Origin: a virus
Reading direction: 5' to 3' (one strand)
IMG/VR virus record: IMGVR_UViG_3300030518_000005
Location: 62,001 to 126,000 of that record
Length of the DNA: 64,000 nt
Part shown: positions 9,028 to 16,270 of the stretch, one piece after another
How positions within the stretch are numbered: the stretch's first letter is position 1
Layout of the letters: every line of letters starts with the position of its first letter
The notes under the pieces: model-generated
The model's database searches: none
What the model was told of the DNA's origin: nothing
The model's input: only the letters and a program-made list of their open reading frames with translations
Translations under genes and position numbers: made by a program

Positions 9028-10550
9028 TAGATTCCTCCGCCTTGTCTGCCGCTTGTAGGCGGTTTGCGAACTTTAATTGCTTGTGCTTGACGTTGTGAAC
9101 CCACACGTTGCAAGCGGTCAGCCATGTCCGGTGCTTTAGGGTGACCTGAACTCTGGATAACAGACTTCAAATCAACCTTAGGTGCTTGCGGAGACGCTTT
9201 ACCAGATGCGAACTTCTTCTGTGCAGCGCGCACTTCAGTTGGAACAGCATCTTGATTCTTCAAAGCAGTCATTTGTAATCCGCGAATTTTGTTGCCCGCG
9301 TGAGTTGCAAACGAAGCCTTTGAAGGGTTGTCGTGATCATAATCATTCATCGCTTGGATAAGACCGTGCATTCCAGCTTCATGAAGCATAGAATGATCGA
9401 TGTCTGGATGATTAGCATCCAATCCAAGAGTGTTTAAAGCTTTCTTAGCAGACATACCAATCATTGGATGATAGTGCTCGAAGAACTTCTCAAACTGAGG
9501 ATTCTTGCTAGGACCTTCACCAAGGATACGTTTAACGTCGCGCTTAGCGCCTTCGTCATAGTTAGACATCTCATCGATGTTTCCAACCTTCTTGCCTTTA
9601 TTCTTATAGTCTTCACCATACTGACGCAAGAAGTCTTGGTTGCCCATAGCAAACGACGTAGCAGGATCCTGCTTAACAGTTGCTTGAGTTCCTTCTTCGC
9701 CTTTAGTTCCGCCAGCGTGTTGCATACCTTCTTCAAGAGAGTAGCCTTCACCACCGTGTCCACCACCAGAGATGATGTTACGGATCTGAGCATCTTTCGC
9801 AGCAGCGTGAATATCTTTAGCGCCTTTCCCCTTTTCATGAGCCTCGTGGTGAGCGTTCAAAGCATTCTTTAAATGCTCAGGGTTCTGTTGCTTCCAGTTG
9901 TTTTCGAACTGATCGTCCATCTCCATCTGTTGGATAGGATCTGCATTCTTGTAGTCAGGTGAGTTAGTATACTCACGGTAAGCAGCGTTACGGTCTCCAT
10001 GAGATGCGTTACGAGCTTCAACAATGTTTCCTTGACGAGCGAGTTGCGGATTCTTAGAAGGATCAGCTTTTAATTGCTGAGCCTCACGAGCGCGTTGTTC
10101 CCATGGACGAGTGTACTGACGCATCGACATGAGGTCTTCACGCGATGGTTGTTGCCAGCGAGACTTCTTGCCTTCACCTTGTGCCACTGCTTCGCGAGCG
10201 GCCGGAGCAGCTTGCTGTTGTGCAGCGGGAGATTCCATTGGAGATTGTGAATCCTCAGACCCCATATCTTCATCAATAGCAGCACGATGAGCTTCGTCGT
10301 CTTCATCTGGCTCATATTCAGAGTATTCGTCAGCAGGCTTTGCAGCAGCTGGATCGTTCTCTGCTAACCATTTGTCAGCGTCATCGCTCTCTTCATCAGG
10401 ATCAAAGTCACGATCAGTGCCGTCATACTCAGTTTCACCTTCGTATGGGTCTTCATTTGGATCATACTCATCAGCCATCTTTTGGCGAGCTTTTTCAAGC
10501 TGCTCTTTCGCGGCTAACATTTTTTTATAGATCTTCTCTAATTTATCCAT
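9027..10550 (-). CDS. Structural-module protein with sigma-70 region-2-like segment
   Basis: Most of this 507-residue protein is polar and low complexity: Asp/Glu-rich near 25-95, Gln/Ala-rich near 100-130. Residues about 365-440 differ: HSMLHEAGMHGLIQAMNDYD, then SFATHAGNKIRGLQM. This matches the sigma-70 region 2 pattern (DLxQEGxxGLxxAxxxYD then FxTxAxxxIR). Region 4 is not visible. The gene lies among virion proteins, coupled by TAATG on both sides. It may be a virion-carried transcription modulator, or the fold may be reused structurally. The match is visible; the function is inference. Confidence 0.5.
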   Translation of the reverse strand: MDKLEKIYKKMLAAKEQLEKARQKMADEYDPNEDPYEGETEYDGTDRDFDPDEESDDADKWLAENDPAAAKPADEYSEYEPDEDDEAHRAAIDEDMGSEDSQSPMESPAAQQQAAPAAREAVAQGEGKKSRWQQPSREDLMSMRQYTRPWEQRAREAQQLKADPSKNPQLARQGNIVEARNASHGDRNAAYREYTNSPDYKNADPIQQMEMDDQFENNWKQQNPEHLKNALNAHHEAHEKGKGAKDIHAAAKDAQIRNIISGGGHGGEGYSLEEGMQHAGGTKGEEGTQATVKQDPATSFAMGNQDFLRQYGEDYKNKGKKVGNIDEMSNYDEGAKRDVKRILGEGPSKNPQFEKFFEHYHPMIGMSAKKALNTLGLDANHPDIDHSMLHEAGMHGLIQAMNDYDHDNPSKASFATHAGNKIRGLQMTALKNQDAVPTEVRAAQKKFASGKASPQAPKVDLKSVIQSSGHPKAPDMADRLQRVGSQRQAQAIKVRKPPTSGRQGGGI

Positions 10551-11683
10551 TACTTAACTCCCAATTTAGCGCGCAACGCAGGTGGAAGATTTGCAATGTG
10601 CTCAGGCGATAATGCTGGTGCTTGTTGTGGCGCTGGAGCAACTGGTGCAGGTGCGGCTTGTTCGGTAGGTGCAGCTGGAGCTGGAACCTTGTTAGCAAAC
10701 TTAGCAGCAAGTTCTGGTGGCAACGAAGCCATATCAACCTTAGGTCCAGCTGCTTTGTGCGGCTGTTCACCAAGTGGAAGACCTTCGAAATGATGTCCAG
10801 GTTTTGTCTTGCCGCGAGCAGCGAATGCTTGCGGGTCTGCGGCATGAAGACGCTTAACGCCTTCAAGCCATTTCTTGTTGTGCTCTGATCCGCCCCAGTT
10901 TTGCATAGCATCAGCAAACTCCGCCATCTTGTCTGGCGTCAAGTCATCTTGCGATTGCTCTGCAATGTCATGGATAGGATGCTCATCGAATGGGTGCGGA
11001 ACGAATGCATCTTGCTTGCCTACATCTTGTGAGTGTAAGTAAGCTTCTTTAGCATCGATTTTTGCAGGCGATCCGAGTTGTATCTCTTCGAACGGGTATC
11101 CACCTTTGTGTGGAGACTTTGCCGTATCTGCATGTCCTTCGTGAGGAGCCATTTCAAGATAGCGGTAATCCGGAACAGATCGAGGATTCTTATCTCTTGA
11201 CGCAGAATTAAGTCGGCGACGGAGACCTTTGGTACCTTCTTTAAGTTTACCAGTCTCAGGGCGACGTTCAGTTGTAGTGTAGTTTGTTTCCCACGGCTCT
11301 GTTGGAGTATAGTCTAATCCCAACTGACCGTTAGAGTGAGTTGCTGCGCGACCTGCCAAGTGCATCATAGGAATGATCTTGTTCAAGTGTTGATCAGCGA
11401 TCTCGCGTTGTCCGTTTTTCAGAGCAGCCTTATGATGGTTGATATGGTGCGACAATGCGTCTCGCATCATTTCTACATCTTTGTTCTTCATCTGATTGCC
11501 GAATGCAGTAACGCCTGCGTTCGCACCACGTCCCATGGACGCTTGCGGACGAGCCATCTTCTCGAGAGATTCGAGAACTTTCTCTGCAATGATCTCGTCT
11601 TTCATGACGTCGATCAATGTCTGTAATGTAGGGTCGTTAGCCGCTTTTTTAAGAAGTAACTCCCTGAAACCTTTCAGTTCCAT
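10550..11683 (-). CDS. Structural-module protein, Pro/Ala-rich C-terminus
   Basis: The 377-residue protein has an N-terminal helical part (MELKGFRELLLKKAANDP), a His-rich helical segment (MRDALSHHINHHKAALKNGQ) and a long Pro/Ala-rich tail with two copies of an LPPxLxAKxxxK-like motif (MASLPPELAAKFANK, IANLPPALRAKLGVK). An AGAGGTGATCT Shine-Dalgarno region precedes ATG 11683. It ends in a TAATG junction with the sigma-like protein. Likely virion or assembly-related by context; no family recognised. Confidence 0.55.
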   Translation of the reverse strand: MELKGFRELLLKKAANDPTLQTLIDVMKDEIIAEKVLESLEKMARPQASMGRGANAGVTAFGNQMKNKDVEMMRDALSHHINHHKAALKNGQREIADQHLNKIIPMMHLAGRAATHSNGQLGLDYTPTEPWETNYTTTERRPETGKLKEGTKGLRRRLNSASRDKNPRSVPDYRYLEMAPHEGHADTAKSPHKGGYPFEEIQLGSPAKIDAKEAYLHSQDVGKQDAFVPHPFDEHPIHDIAEQSQDDLTPDKMAEFADAMQNWGGSEHNKKWLEGVKRLHAADPQAFAARGKTKPGHHFEGLPLGEQPHKAAGPKVDMASLPPELAAKFANKVPAPAAPTEQAAPAPVAPAPQQAPALSPEHIANLPPALRAKLGVK

Positions 11684-11693
11684 AGATCACCTC

Positions 11694-12044
11694 TTACTGG
11701 TTAACTTTACGGACGTTGTCCCGCGCTACTTGAACGAAAGCCGTTCCAGTAATTACGATATTGGTTTGTGACGCACGGCTTGTTACGCCCATGGGTCCAC
11801 CAGGAATTGCTCCAACATTAACAGGTTGGCCGCTTCCAGAATTGAAGAGAAGGATCTCGCCAGAAATCATTGTTGCTGCGAGTGTTCCGTCGATCGTCAC
11901 GGTTACAGCACCTGCTGCACGGACACGGAACGTTCTGAATGTATCCATAACTAGGGTACCAGCTGCTCCTGAGAGCTGCTCTTCCCAAACTTGGCCTACT
12001 TCTGCTTGACGGACGGCCTCATTGGCCAGGTTACTTGTACGCAT
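11694..12044 (-). CDS. Small beta-rich virion-like protein
   Basis: The 116-residue product is beta-rich (FRTFRVRAAGAVTVTIDGT) with glycine turns and no Cys. It has a strong Shine-Dalgarno (TAGGAG) before ATG 12044 and its own upstream -10 box at 12073-12078, which marks it as the first gene of the 11.7-to-1 kb transcript. Size and composition would suit a head decoration or minor structural protein. Function inferred from context only. Confidence 0.55.
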   Translation of the reverse strand: MRTSNLANEAVRQAEVGQVWEEQLSGAAGTLVMDTFRTFRVRAAGAVTVTIDGTLAATMISGEILLFNSGSGQPVNVGAIPGGPMGVTSRASQTNIVITGTAFVQVARDNVRKVNQ

Positions 12045-12072
12045 TGTATTGTCTCCTATAGACTATAGGGAC

Positions 12073-12078
12073 ATTATA
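12073..12078 (-). promoter_or_regulatory. -10 box GGTATAAT upstream of 12044 gene
   Basis: TATAAT on the minus strand, about 30 bases before the Shine-Dalgarno-led ATG at 12044. No TTGACA-like -35 is evident at normal spacing. Confidence 0.55.
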
Positions 12079-12147
12079 CCGCGTCTGGAACCTAGAACCT
12101 GACATTAAGTTTCAGGTGATTTGTCGGGTTCAACATCGGATACATGA

Positions 12148-12153
12148 TATAAT
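12148..12153 (+). promoter_or_regulatory. -10 box six bases before ATG (leaderless)
   Basis: TATAAT followed by exactly six bases and then ATG 12160. Transcription would be expected to start at the A of the ATG. No Shine-Dalgarno is present. Confidence 0.6.
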
Positions 12154-12159
12154 TAAAGC

Positions 12160-12606
12160 ATGGAAACAGTATATTGCACTATTTGCGAACAGCATAAATC
12201 ACAAGAAGACTTCTATAAGGGTAAATTTTCACCTAAACGAAAGGGACGCTGTAAAGAATGTACTAAGCGTATCGCTAGAGAATGGAAAGCGGCTAACCCT
12301 GAAAAGAATAAAGCCACTAATAAAAAGTGGAATGACAATAATTATTCTAAAAAGAGATACCGCGATCTAAAGAGGGAGTATGGAATTACTCCTGAACTTT
12401 ATGAGCAAATGTATATAGAACAAGAGGGCAATTGTAAGATCTGTAAAAGAAATAGGACAGAGTTTGCAAAGCGACTAGCTGTCGATCATTGCCACAAGAC
12501 AGGTAAAATTAGAGGTCTCTTATGTCAAAACTGCAATACGCTTTTAGGTAACAGTTTTGATAATCCAGAGACCCTAAAGAGAGCTGTCGAGTATCTTATT
12601 TCTTGA
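12160..12606 (+). CDS. Endonuclease VII-like homing endonuclease
   Basis: The 148-residue protein has an N-terminal CTICEQH...CKECT zinc-binding pair and the endonuclease VII core CKICKRN, AVDHCHKTGKIRGLLCQNCN, which supplies four Cys and the catalytic His region. T4 gp49 uses this fold to cut branched DNA, but seven such genes are scattered between core genes here, which is the pattern of free-standing homing endonucleases. This copy is alone on the plus strand in a minus-strand region, has a leaderless promoter, and its 3' end overlaps the convergent gene by 11 bases. Confidence 0.85.
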   Translation: METVYCTICEQHKSQEDFYKGKFSPKRKGRCKECTKRIAREWKAANPEKNKATNKKWNDNNYSKKRYRDLKREYGITPELYEQMYIEQEGNCKICKRNRTEFAKRLAVDHCHKTGKIRGLLCQNCNTLLGNSFDNPETLKRAVEYLIS

Positions 12607-13147
12607 ACATCTCGTATAGTGACTTTTTAAGTCGATTCTTAGCTGAGATACCTAGCGGGGCCAGCATATCTTCATACTGTACAACCATGGCCCAGGCTTC
12701 TTCCTCAGAGGCCCAAGCGTAATCTTCCTTAGCCTCTACTTCGATAAACCGCTTCTTTTCATTGAGGTTTTCGTCGTAGACGATGTAATAGACTAGTACA
12801 GCCTTTTCAAGGAACGCAATCTTGCAGGTCTTAAAGATAGAGAAGTTCTTCTTATAGCCTAACAGACTTGCAAAAGCTTCAATAGCCGCACCAGATTTAC
12901 CGTCAGTCGGGACGTTGACCTCGACACGGTTGTTATTATTAGCTCCGGTTGTCTTCCGTTTGATCGTAAGCTCACCCATGTGTTCATGGTAACGGTATCT
13001 GATGAATTCGTCCGAGTCGTTGACAAAGTAGTCATCATATGAAGATACCATCATCCATGTAGGGTTAAGAGGCTGCACGAGCTTGATGAAATCAGCCATG
13101 TCGATATCGTCAGCATAGTATTTTGTTTCAAGCTCTTTAAAGTGCAT
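12596..13147 (-). CDS. Hypothetical protein, 183 residues
   Basis: The product is a soluble mixed alpha/beta protein (MHFKELETKYYADDIDMADF) with a beta-rich middle (YHEHMGELTIKRKTTG) and a C-terminal helix ending in KKSLYEMFKK. No catalytic motif or membrane segment was seen. Its Shine-Dalgarno (AAGGAAG) lies within the last codons of the upstream endonuclease gene, which overlaps it by one base. Function unknown. Its neighbours are an exonuclease and a thymidylate kinase. Confidence 0.6.
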   Translation of the reverse strand: MHFKELETKYYADDIDMADFIKLVQPLNPTWMMVSSYDDYFVNDSDEFIRYRYHEHMGELTIKRKTTGANNNNRVEVNVPTDGKSGAAIEAFASLLGYKKNFSIFKTCKIAFLEKAVLVYYIVYDENLNEKKRFIEVEAKEDYAWASEEEAWAMVVQYEDMLAPLGISAKNRLKKSLYEMFKK

Positions 13148-13542
13148 TAGAACTTCCTTAAGTAGGCTGCAAGGTTATCAGCAACTAAAGGGTTATCCTT
13201 CATATAGCCAACGGCCTTATTGCAGGCGTCACACAAAAGGCCGCGAATCTTACCTGTCCCATGACAGTGATCTACAGCCATATTAATCTTCAATTCAGAC
13301 TGATGCTTGTTGCATCCCAAGCATCTTTCATTTTGCTGGGCCAACATCTGGTTATAAGTTTCCAGAGTGATGCCAAATTTTGCTTTCAGCTGTCCAGCTC
13401 TGTATCGATCTCTATTGTTGTTGCGCCAAGACACATCATCTATGTAACAGCAAGATCTACACTTAGCGTACAAAACACCTGACTTTCTTGTTTTGAAGTC
13501 AGATAATTCTTTAGTCTCTTTACAATCCGAACACGTTTTCAT
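13147..13542 (-). CDS. Endonuclease VII-like homing endonuclease
   Basis: The 131-residue protein shows CSDCKE...CRSC at the N-terminus, then CLGCNKHQ and AVDHCHGTGKIRGLLCDACN, the same four-Cys/His core as the 12160 gene. It starts at the stop of the exonuclease gene (one-base overlap) and ends at the start of the next gene. Its C-terminal codons (AYLRKF) contain AAGGAAG, the ribosome-binding site for the gene at 13147. A homing role is inferred from copy number and placement. Confidence 0.85.
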   Translation of the reverse strand: MKTCSDCKETKELSDFKTRKSGVLYAKCRSCCYIDDVSWRNNNRDRYRAGQLKAKFGITLETYNQMLAQQNERCLGCNKHQSELKINMAVDHCHGTGKIRGLLCDACNKAVGYMKDNPLVADNLAAYLRKF

Positions 13543-14372
13543 TACGTCTTAGGGGTCGCCATCTTGAGTGATTGGCGCTTTTCCTTACTGAACAGGTTTT
13601 CTTTATCGCGGTGTTCGGCTCCACAGCTGCGACACTTGTGTTTCTGGAACTTGCCTGCAGAAGTATAGTAGAAGCCGTTCTTAATGAATGTAGTGCTACC
13701 GCATTTGCACACGTGATCTACCTCATCATGATAAACGTTAAAGTTGATGCTGTTATCCCAAGGGATAAGCTTGTTGTAAAGCTCTTCAAGGGCAAGGACG
13801 TCATACTTATTGTAGACTTCCATTTCTTTCCAAGCCTCAAGATTACCAGCTAAACACTGGGCCCACATCTCGTGTCCCGGGAATTTAGTATGCTTAAGCT
13901 TCTTATAGGTCTTGTTCAATTTGTCGGTCATATACTCAAGCTTGTTCGACGTGAACTTGAAATGCTTAGAGGCAATGACTTTAGTGTCGATATGCTTGTA
14001 TGAAGAAGGCGGTTGGAAGCCGTTCAGGATGAAGCGTGCATTCAACTTCTTCTGGTCGAACGATTTACCGTTCTGTGTGATAACGACATCACACTCGTCA
14101 AGCAAATTCCAGATACCTTCTAAAATCTTCTTGTCGTCTTCAATGTTCTTAGCGCCGCGTTGGTCCATATACATGACCTTATTAGGCGCGTCTCCGAGCC
14201 ATTTAGCGCTCCAACTCAAGACGTGCCAATCGGACACGATCTGGTTGAGGGATACATTGTTTTCCCATAGGCTCCAAACGTGTGCAATGATAGGAGCGGT
14301 CTCGATATCAAAGATCAGCACTTTCGGGCCAGTCAACTGTTTCTTTTTACGCGCCTTGGACTTAGCCATCAT
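13542..14372 (-). CDS. DEDD-family 3'-5' exonuclease with C-terminal zinc ribbon
   Basis: The FDIETAP motif near residue 21 is the ExoI site of DnaQ-like exonucleases. ITQNGKSFDQKKLNARF (ExoII, N-x3-FD) and YNKYDVLALEELY (ExoIII, YxxxD) follow, giving the DEDD set. The order and spacing fit the RNase H-like exonuclease_2 group. The C-terminus has CKCGSTTF...CRSCGAEH, a zinc ribbon that could bind DNA. The ATG overlaps the stop of thymidylate kinase (ATGA). Probably acts in DNA repair or degradation; the substrate is not known. Confidence 0.75.
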   Translation of the reverse strand: MMAKSKARKKKQLTGPKVLIFDIETAPIIAHVWSLWENNVSLNQIVSDWHVLSWSAKWLGDAPNKVMYMDQRGAKNIEDDKKILEGIWNLLDECDVVITQNGKSFDQKKLNARFILNGFQPPSSYKHIDTKVIASKHFKFTSNKLEYMTDKLNKTYKKLKHTKFPGHEMWAQCLAGNLEAWKEMEVYNKYDVLALEELYNKLIPWDNSINFNVYHDEVDHVCKCGSTTFIKNGFYYTSAGKFQKHKCRSCGAEHRDKENLFSKEKRQSLKMATPKT

Positions 14373-15043
14373 TTCCCCAATCCGAGACCGGCAAGTATCT
14401 CGTTATGTACATCTTCAATTGACTTGCCGTCAACGTCTATTCTAACAGTGTTAAAGCGCTCGGACAGCTTATCCATGTAAAATGCGCACTTACTAATAAA
14501 ATCGTTTCCACGAGATTCCATCGCGTCGCCAGCAGAAAATTCCTGCTTCGCCTGTTTGGCCGCAGCCAAACCTTTGACAGAATCCCCTCGAAGATATATT
14601 ACAGTCTCATAGATCTGCTCTGCGGAAGGAGGGAAGATTCCGAGCTGATTATCGGCAGAATCAACGTTCTGATTAGCCATACTGATGAGATCTTCGGTAA
14701 GATTGCCGCATGCAGTACCGTAAGCATATCCACTGAGGATACCTCGGTCTTGAATGATGAAATCATATTCGTTTAGAGAAGGAACGATAAGTCGTTCGAG
14801 ATGAATAGAACGGATCGCTTGAGAGATAAATTCTCTTGCAGGTTTCGTCAGAACAGCATCGTATTGATTGTCCAACATGATCCCTCGCAACGCCATTGTC
14901 AACGGAACGAGAGGTGTGCCCGGTTCTTTCGTTTGCAATACGGTGTATCCTCGCGCGCGAAGGGTATCTACCAACTTCTGCGTTTGAGTTGTTTTTCCTA
15001 CGCCTTCAGTGCCTTCGAGACAGATATAACGTGCCTTTTTCAT
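14369..15043 (-). CDS. tmk: Thymidylate kinase (dTMP kinase)
   Basis: The protein begins MKKARYICLEGTEGVGKTTQ, with the P-loop EGTEGVGKTT near residues 10-19, then KEPGTP, the DR(Y/G)-type QDRGILSGYAYG segment and a lid-like region (AKQAKQEFSAGDAMESRG). This matches dTMP kinases of about 210-220 residues; this start gives 224. The frame is open further up to 15166, but ATG 15043 is preferred because a TATAAT box lies exactly six bases upstream and the longer form would overlap the next gene. It supplies dTDP for phage DNA synthesis. Confidence 0.85.
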   Translation of the reverse strand: MKKARYICLEGTEGVGKTTQTQKLVDTLRARGYTVLQTKEPGTPLVPLTMALRGIMLDNQYDAVLTKPAREFISQAIRSIHLERLIVPSLNEYDFIIQDRGILSGYAYGTACGNLTEDLISMANQNVDSADNQLGIFPPSAEQIYETVIYLRGDSVKGLAAAKQAKQEFSAGDAMESRGNDFISKCAFYMDKLSERFNTVRIDVDGKSIEDVHNEILAGLGLGK

Positions 15044-15049
15044 AGAGAC

Positions 15050-15055
15050 ATTATA
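15050..15055 (-). promoter_or_regulatory. -10 box six bases before tmk ATG
   Basis: CTGTATAAT on the minus strand, six bases, then ATG 15043. No Shine-Dalgarno lies between. This decides the kinase start. Confidence 0.6.
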
Positions 15056-15078
15056 CAGACGACGATTAGAATCAACCG

Positions 15079-15603
15079 TTATAGCTGCTTCTTGAGTGTC
15101 TGGAATAGCGTATAGAGTGTTTCTACGCTCTTCTGCATCTTGTTCTGAAGTTGTTCTGCGTGCCATGCTTTCGTAGTTGCCAAATGCTCAGGAGTCATAG
15201 CATCGAAAGTGGCTTTAATAGCTTTAGGGTCTCCGCCGTGATGTCTCGCAAATTCCTCGTGGAATGGAACTTCGGCTGGAGTAGGAACATTTACTACAGG
15301 ACCAGCTTGTGCTGCACCAGTAGGTGGATCAATCTTTGGTTCTGCTACGACTGGTGCTGGAGCAACAGGTGCTTCTAGCTCAGGAGTAAAGTCTGCGGCG
15401 AGTGCTTTAAGAGGCGGTTCTTTGGGGTTTGCTTTAGAGTGTGCAAGACCTAGACGGAAGACTTCTTCTGCAGCTTTAACACGCGCAGGCATCTTCGCAT
15501 TCTTATCATTCATCACTTTCGAATGTGTAATGAACGCTTTGAGATCCTTAGGATCTACGGCTTTAGAGAGTATTTCAAGTTCATCGATAGTGATTCCGAA
15601 CAT
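15079..15603 (-). CDS. Hypothetical protein, 174 residues
   Basis: It starts MFGITIDELEILSKAVDPKD, with an Arg/Lys-rich helical N-terminal half, a Pro/Ala-rich linker (PVAPAPVVAEPKIDPP) and a helical C-terminus (ALTTKAWHAEQLQNKM-like, here EHLATTKAWHAEQLQ). The linker resembles those of the virion proteins at 9-12 kb. A TAGAAT box six bases before the ATG suggests a leaderless message. The upstream endonuclease ends in TAG inside that box. Function unknown. Confidence 0.6.
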   Translation of the reverse strand: MFGITIDELEILSKAVDPKDLKAFITHSKVMNDKNAKMPARVKAAEEVFRLGLAHSKANPKEPPLKALAADFTPELEAPVAPAPVVAEPKIDPPTGAAQAGPVVNVPTPAEVPFHEEFARHHGGDPKAIKATFDAMTPEHLATTKAWHAEQLQNKMQKSVETLYTLFQTLKKQL

Positions 15604-15609
15604 ATCTCT

Positions 15610-15615
15610 ATTCTA
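15610..15615 (-). promoter_or_regulatory. -10 box TAGAAT six bases before ATG
   Basis: TAGAAT on the minus strand, six bases before ATG 15603. Its TAG is the stop codon of the upstream HNH gene. Confidence 0.5.
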
Positions 15616-16179
15616 CTCTATAGTTTTGTTGGATTTCTTAAGGTTTTCTTCCGCCCACATTGGCTGAAGATTTATATAGCAACAGGCTTCTTTTAATTGG
15701 TCTGGATCCGTTAGATCAAATAGAGAAATCGGTTTAATGTGGTCGATATGCCAACCATTAACAGAATAATTATTCCAAGTCATACCTGGTTCAAACTTTG
15801 ATTCTATATAGTCTTTGAGAAATTCAGTTGAGCAGCCGATTAGCTCTTGAGTAGTTTGGGATTTATTCTTTCCGTGAAGAGCCGCATGAATTCTCGCACG
15901 CTGGATTTTAATTAGTTTGTATTGAATATCAGTATTATAGCGATTATTAAAGTAATTGCTTCGTTTTACCCATTCATTATGAGTAGCATTAACTTGTTTT
16001 GAATTTTCTTTATTATATTGTTTCACTCTAGAAATAACATGATTTTTATTTTCTTCATAATACTTAGCACATAACTCCTCCATACGACCTGGATTACGCT
16101 CTCGAAAGTTAAGCGTATAGCACTTACCGCAGTAGTTATTTCTTGGTATCTCTTTATCGCATCTCTTACAGTTTTTCAT
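15613..16179 (-). CDS. HNH homing endonuclease (WHIDH type)
   Basis: The 188-residue protein has an N-terminal CKRCDKEI...CGKCY zinc pair and a C-terminal HNH site: GWHIDHIKPISLFDL then INLQPMWAEENLKKSNK, where the paired His and the Asn of NLQPMW form the metal site. Four close relatives lie at 25477, 28006, 29123 and 34075. It is AT-rich compared with its neighbours. Its own start follows a TATAAT box by six bases, and its TAG stop forms the -10 of the next gene. Confidence 0.85.
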   Translation of the reverse strand: MKNCKRCDKEIPRNNYCGKCYTLNFRERNPGRMEELCAKYYEENKNHVISRVKQYNKENSKQVNATHNEWVKRSNYFNNRYNTDIQYKLIKIQRARIHAALHGKNKSQTTQELIGCSTEFLKDYIESKFEPGMTWNNYSVNGWHIDHIKPISLFDLTDPDQLKEACCYINLQPMWAEENLKKSNKTIE

Positions 16180-16185
16180 GATTTC

Positions 16186-16191
16186 ATTATA
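16186..16191 (-). promoter_or_regulatory. -10 box TAGTATAAT six bases before HNH ATG
   Basis: Minus-strand TAGTATAAT, six bases, then ATG 16179. It lies just downstream of the capsid terminator. Confidence 0.6.
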
Positions 16192-16218
16192 CTACGTTCT
16201 TAAATAAGAGTTATATAT

Positions 16219-16245
16219 TAAAAAACCGGAATTGCTTCCGGTTTT
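16219..16245 (-). terminator. Intrinsic terminator after capsid gene
   Basis: A perfect 10-bp stem, AAAACCGGAA with loop GCAA, closes at TTCCGGTTTT and runs into T-rich sequence on the minus strand. It lies about 30 bases after the capsid stop and separates capsid transcription from the HNH gene's own promoter. Confidence 0.85.
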
Positions 16246-16270
16246 CTAACTAGTTGATTTTATTTAACAA

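Noticed and set aside
12160-12606. True Holliday-junction resolvase (gp49) role for one endonuclease VII-like gene
   Set aside because: Seven similar copies are scattered at gene junctions; none stands out as the core resolvase.
15044-15166. Longer thymidylate kinase start at 15166
   Set aside because: The extra 41 residues overlap the neighbour and lack family similarity; the P-loop spacing fits ATG 15043.
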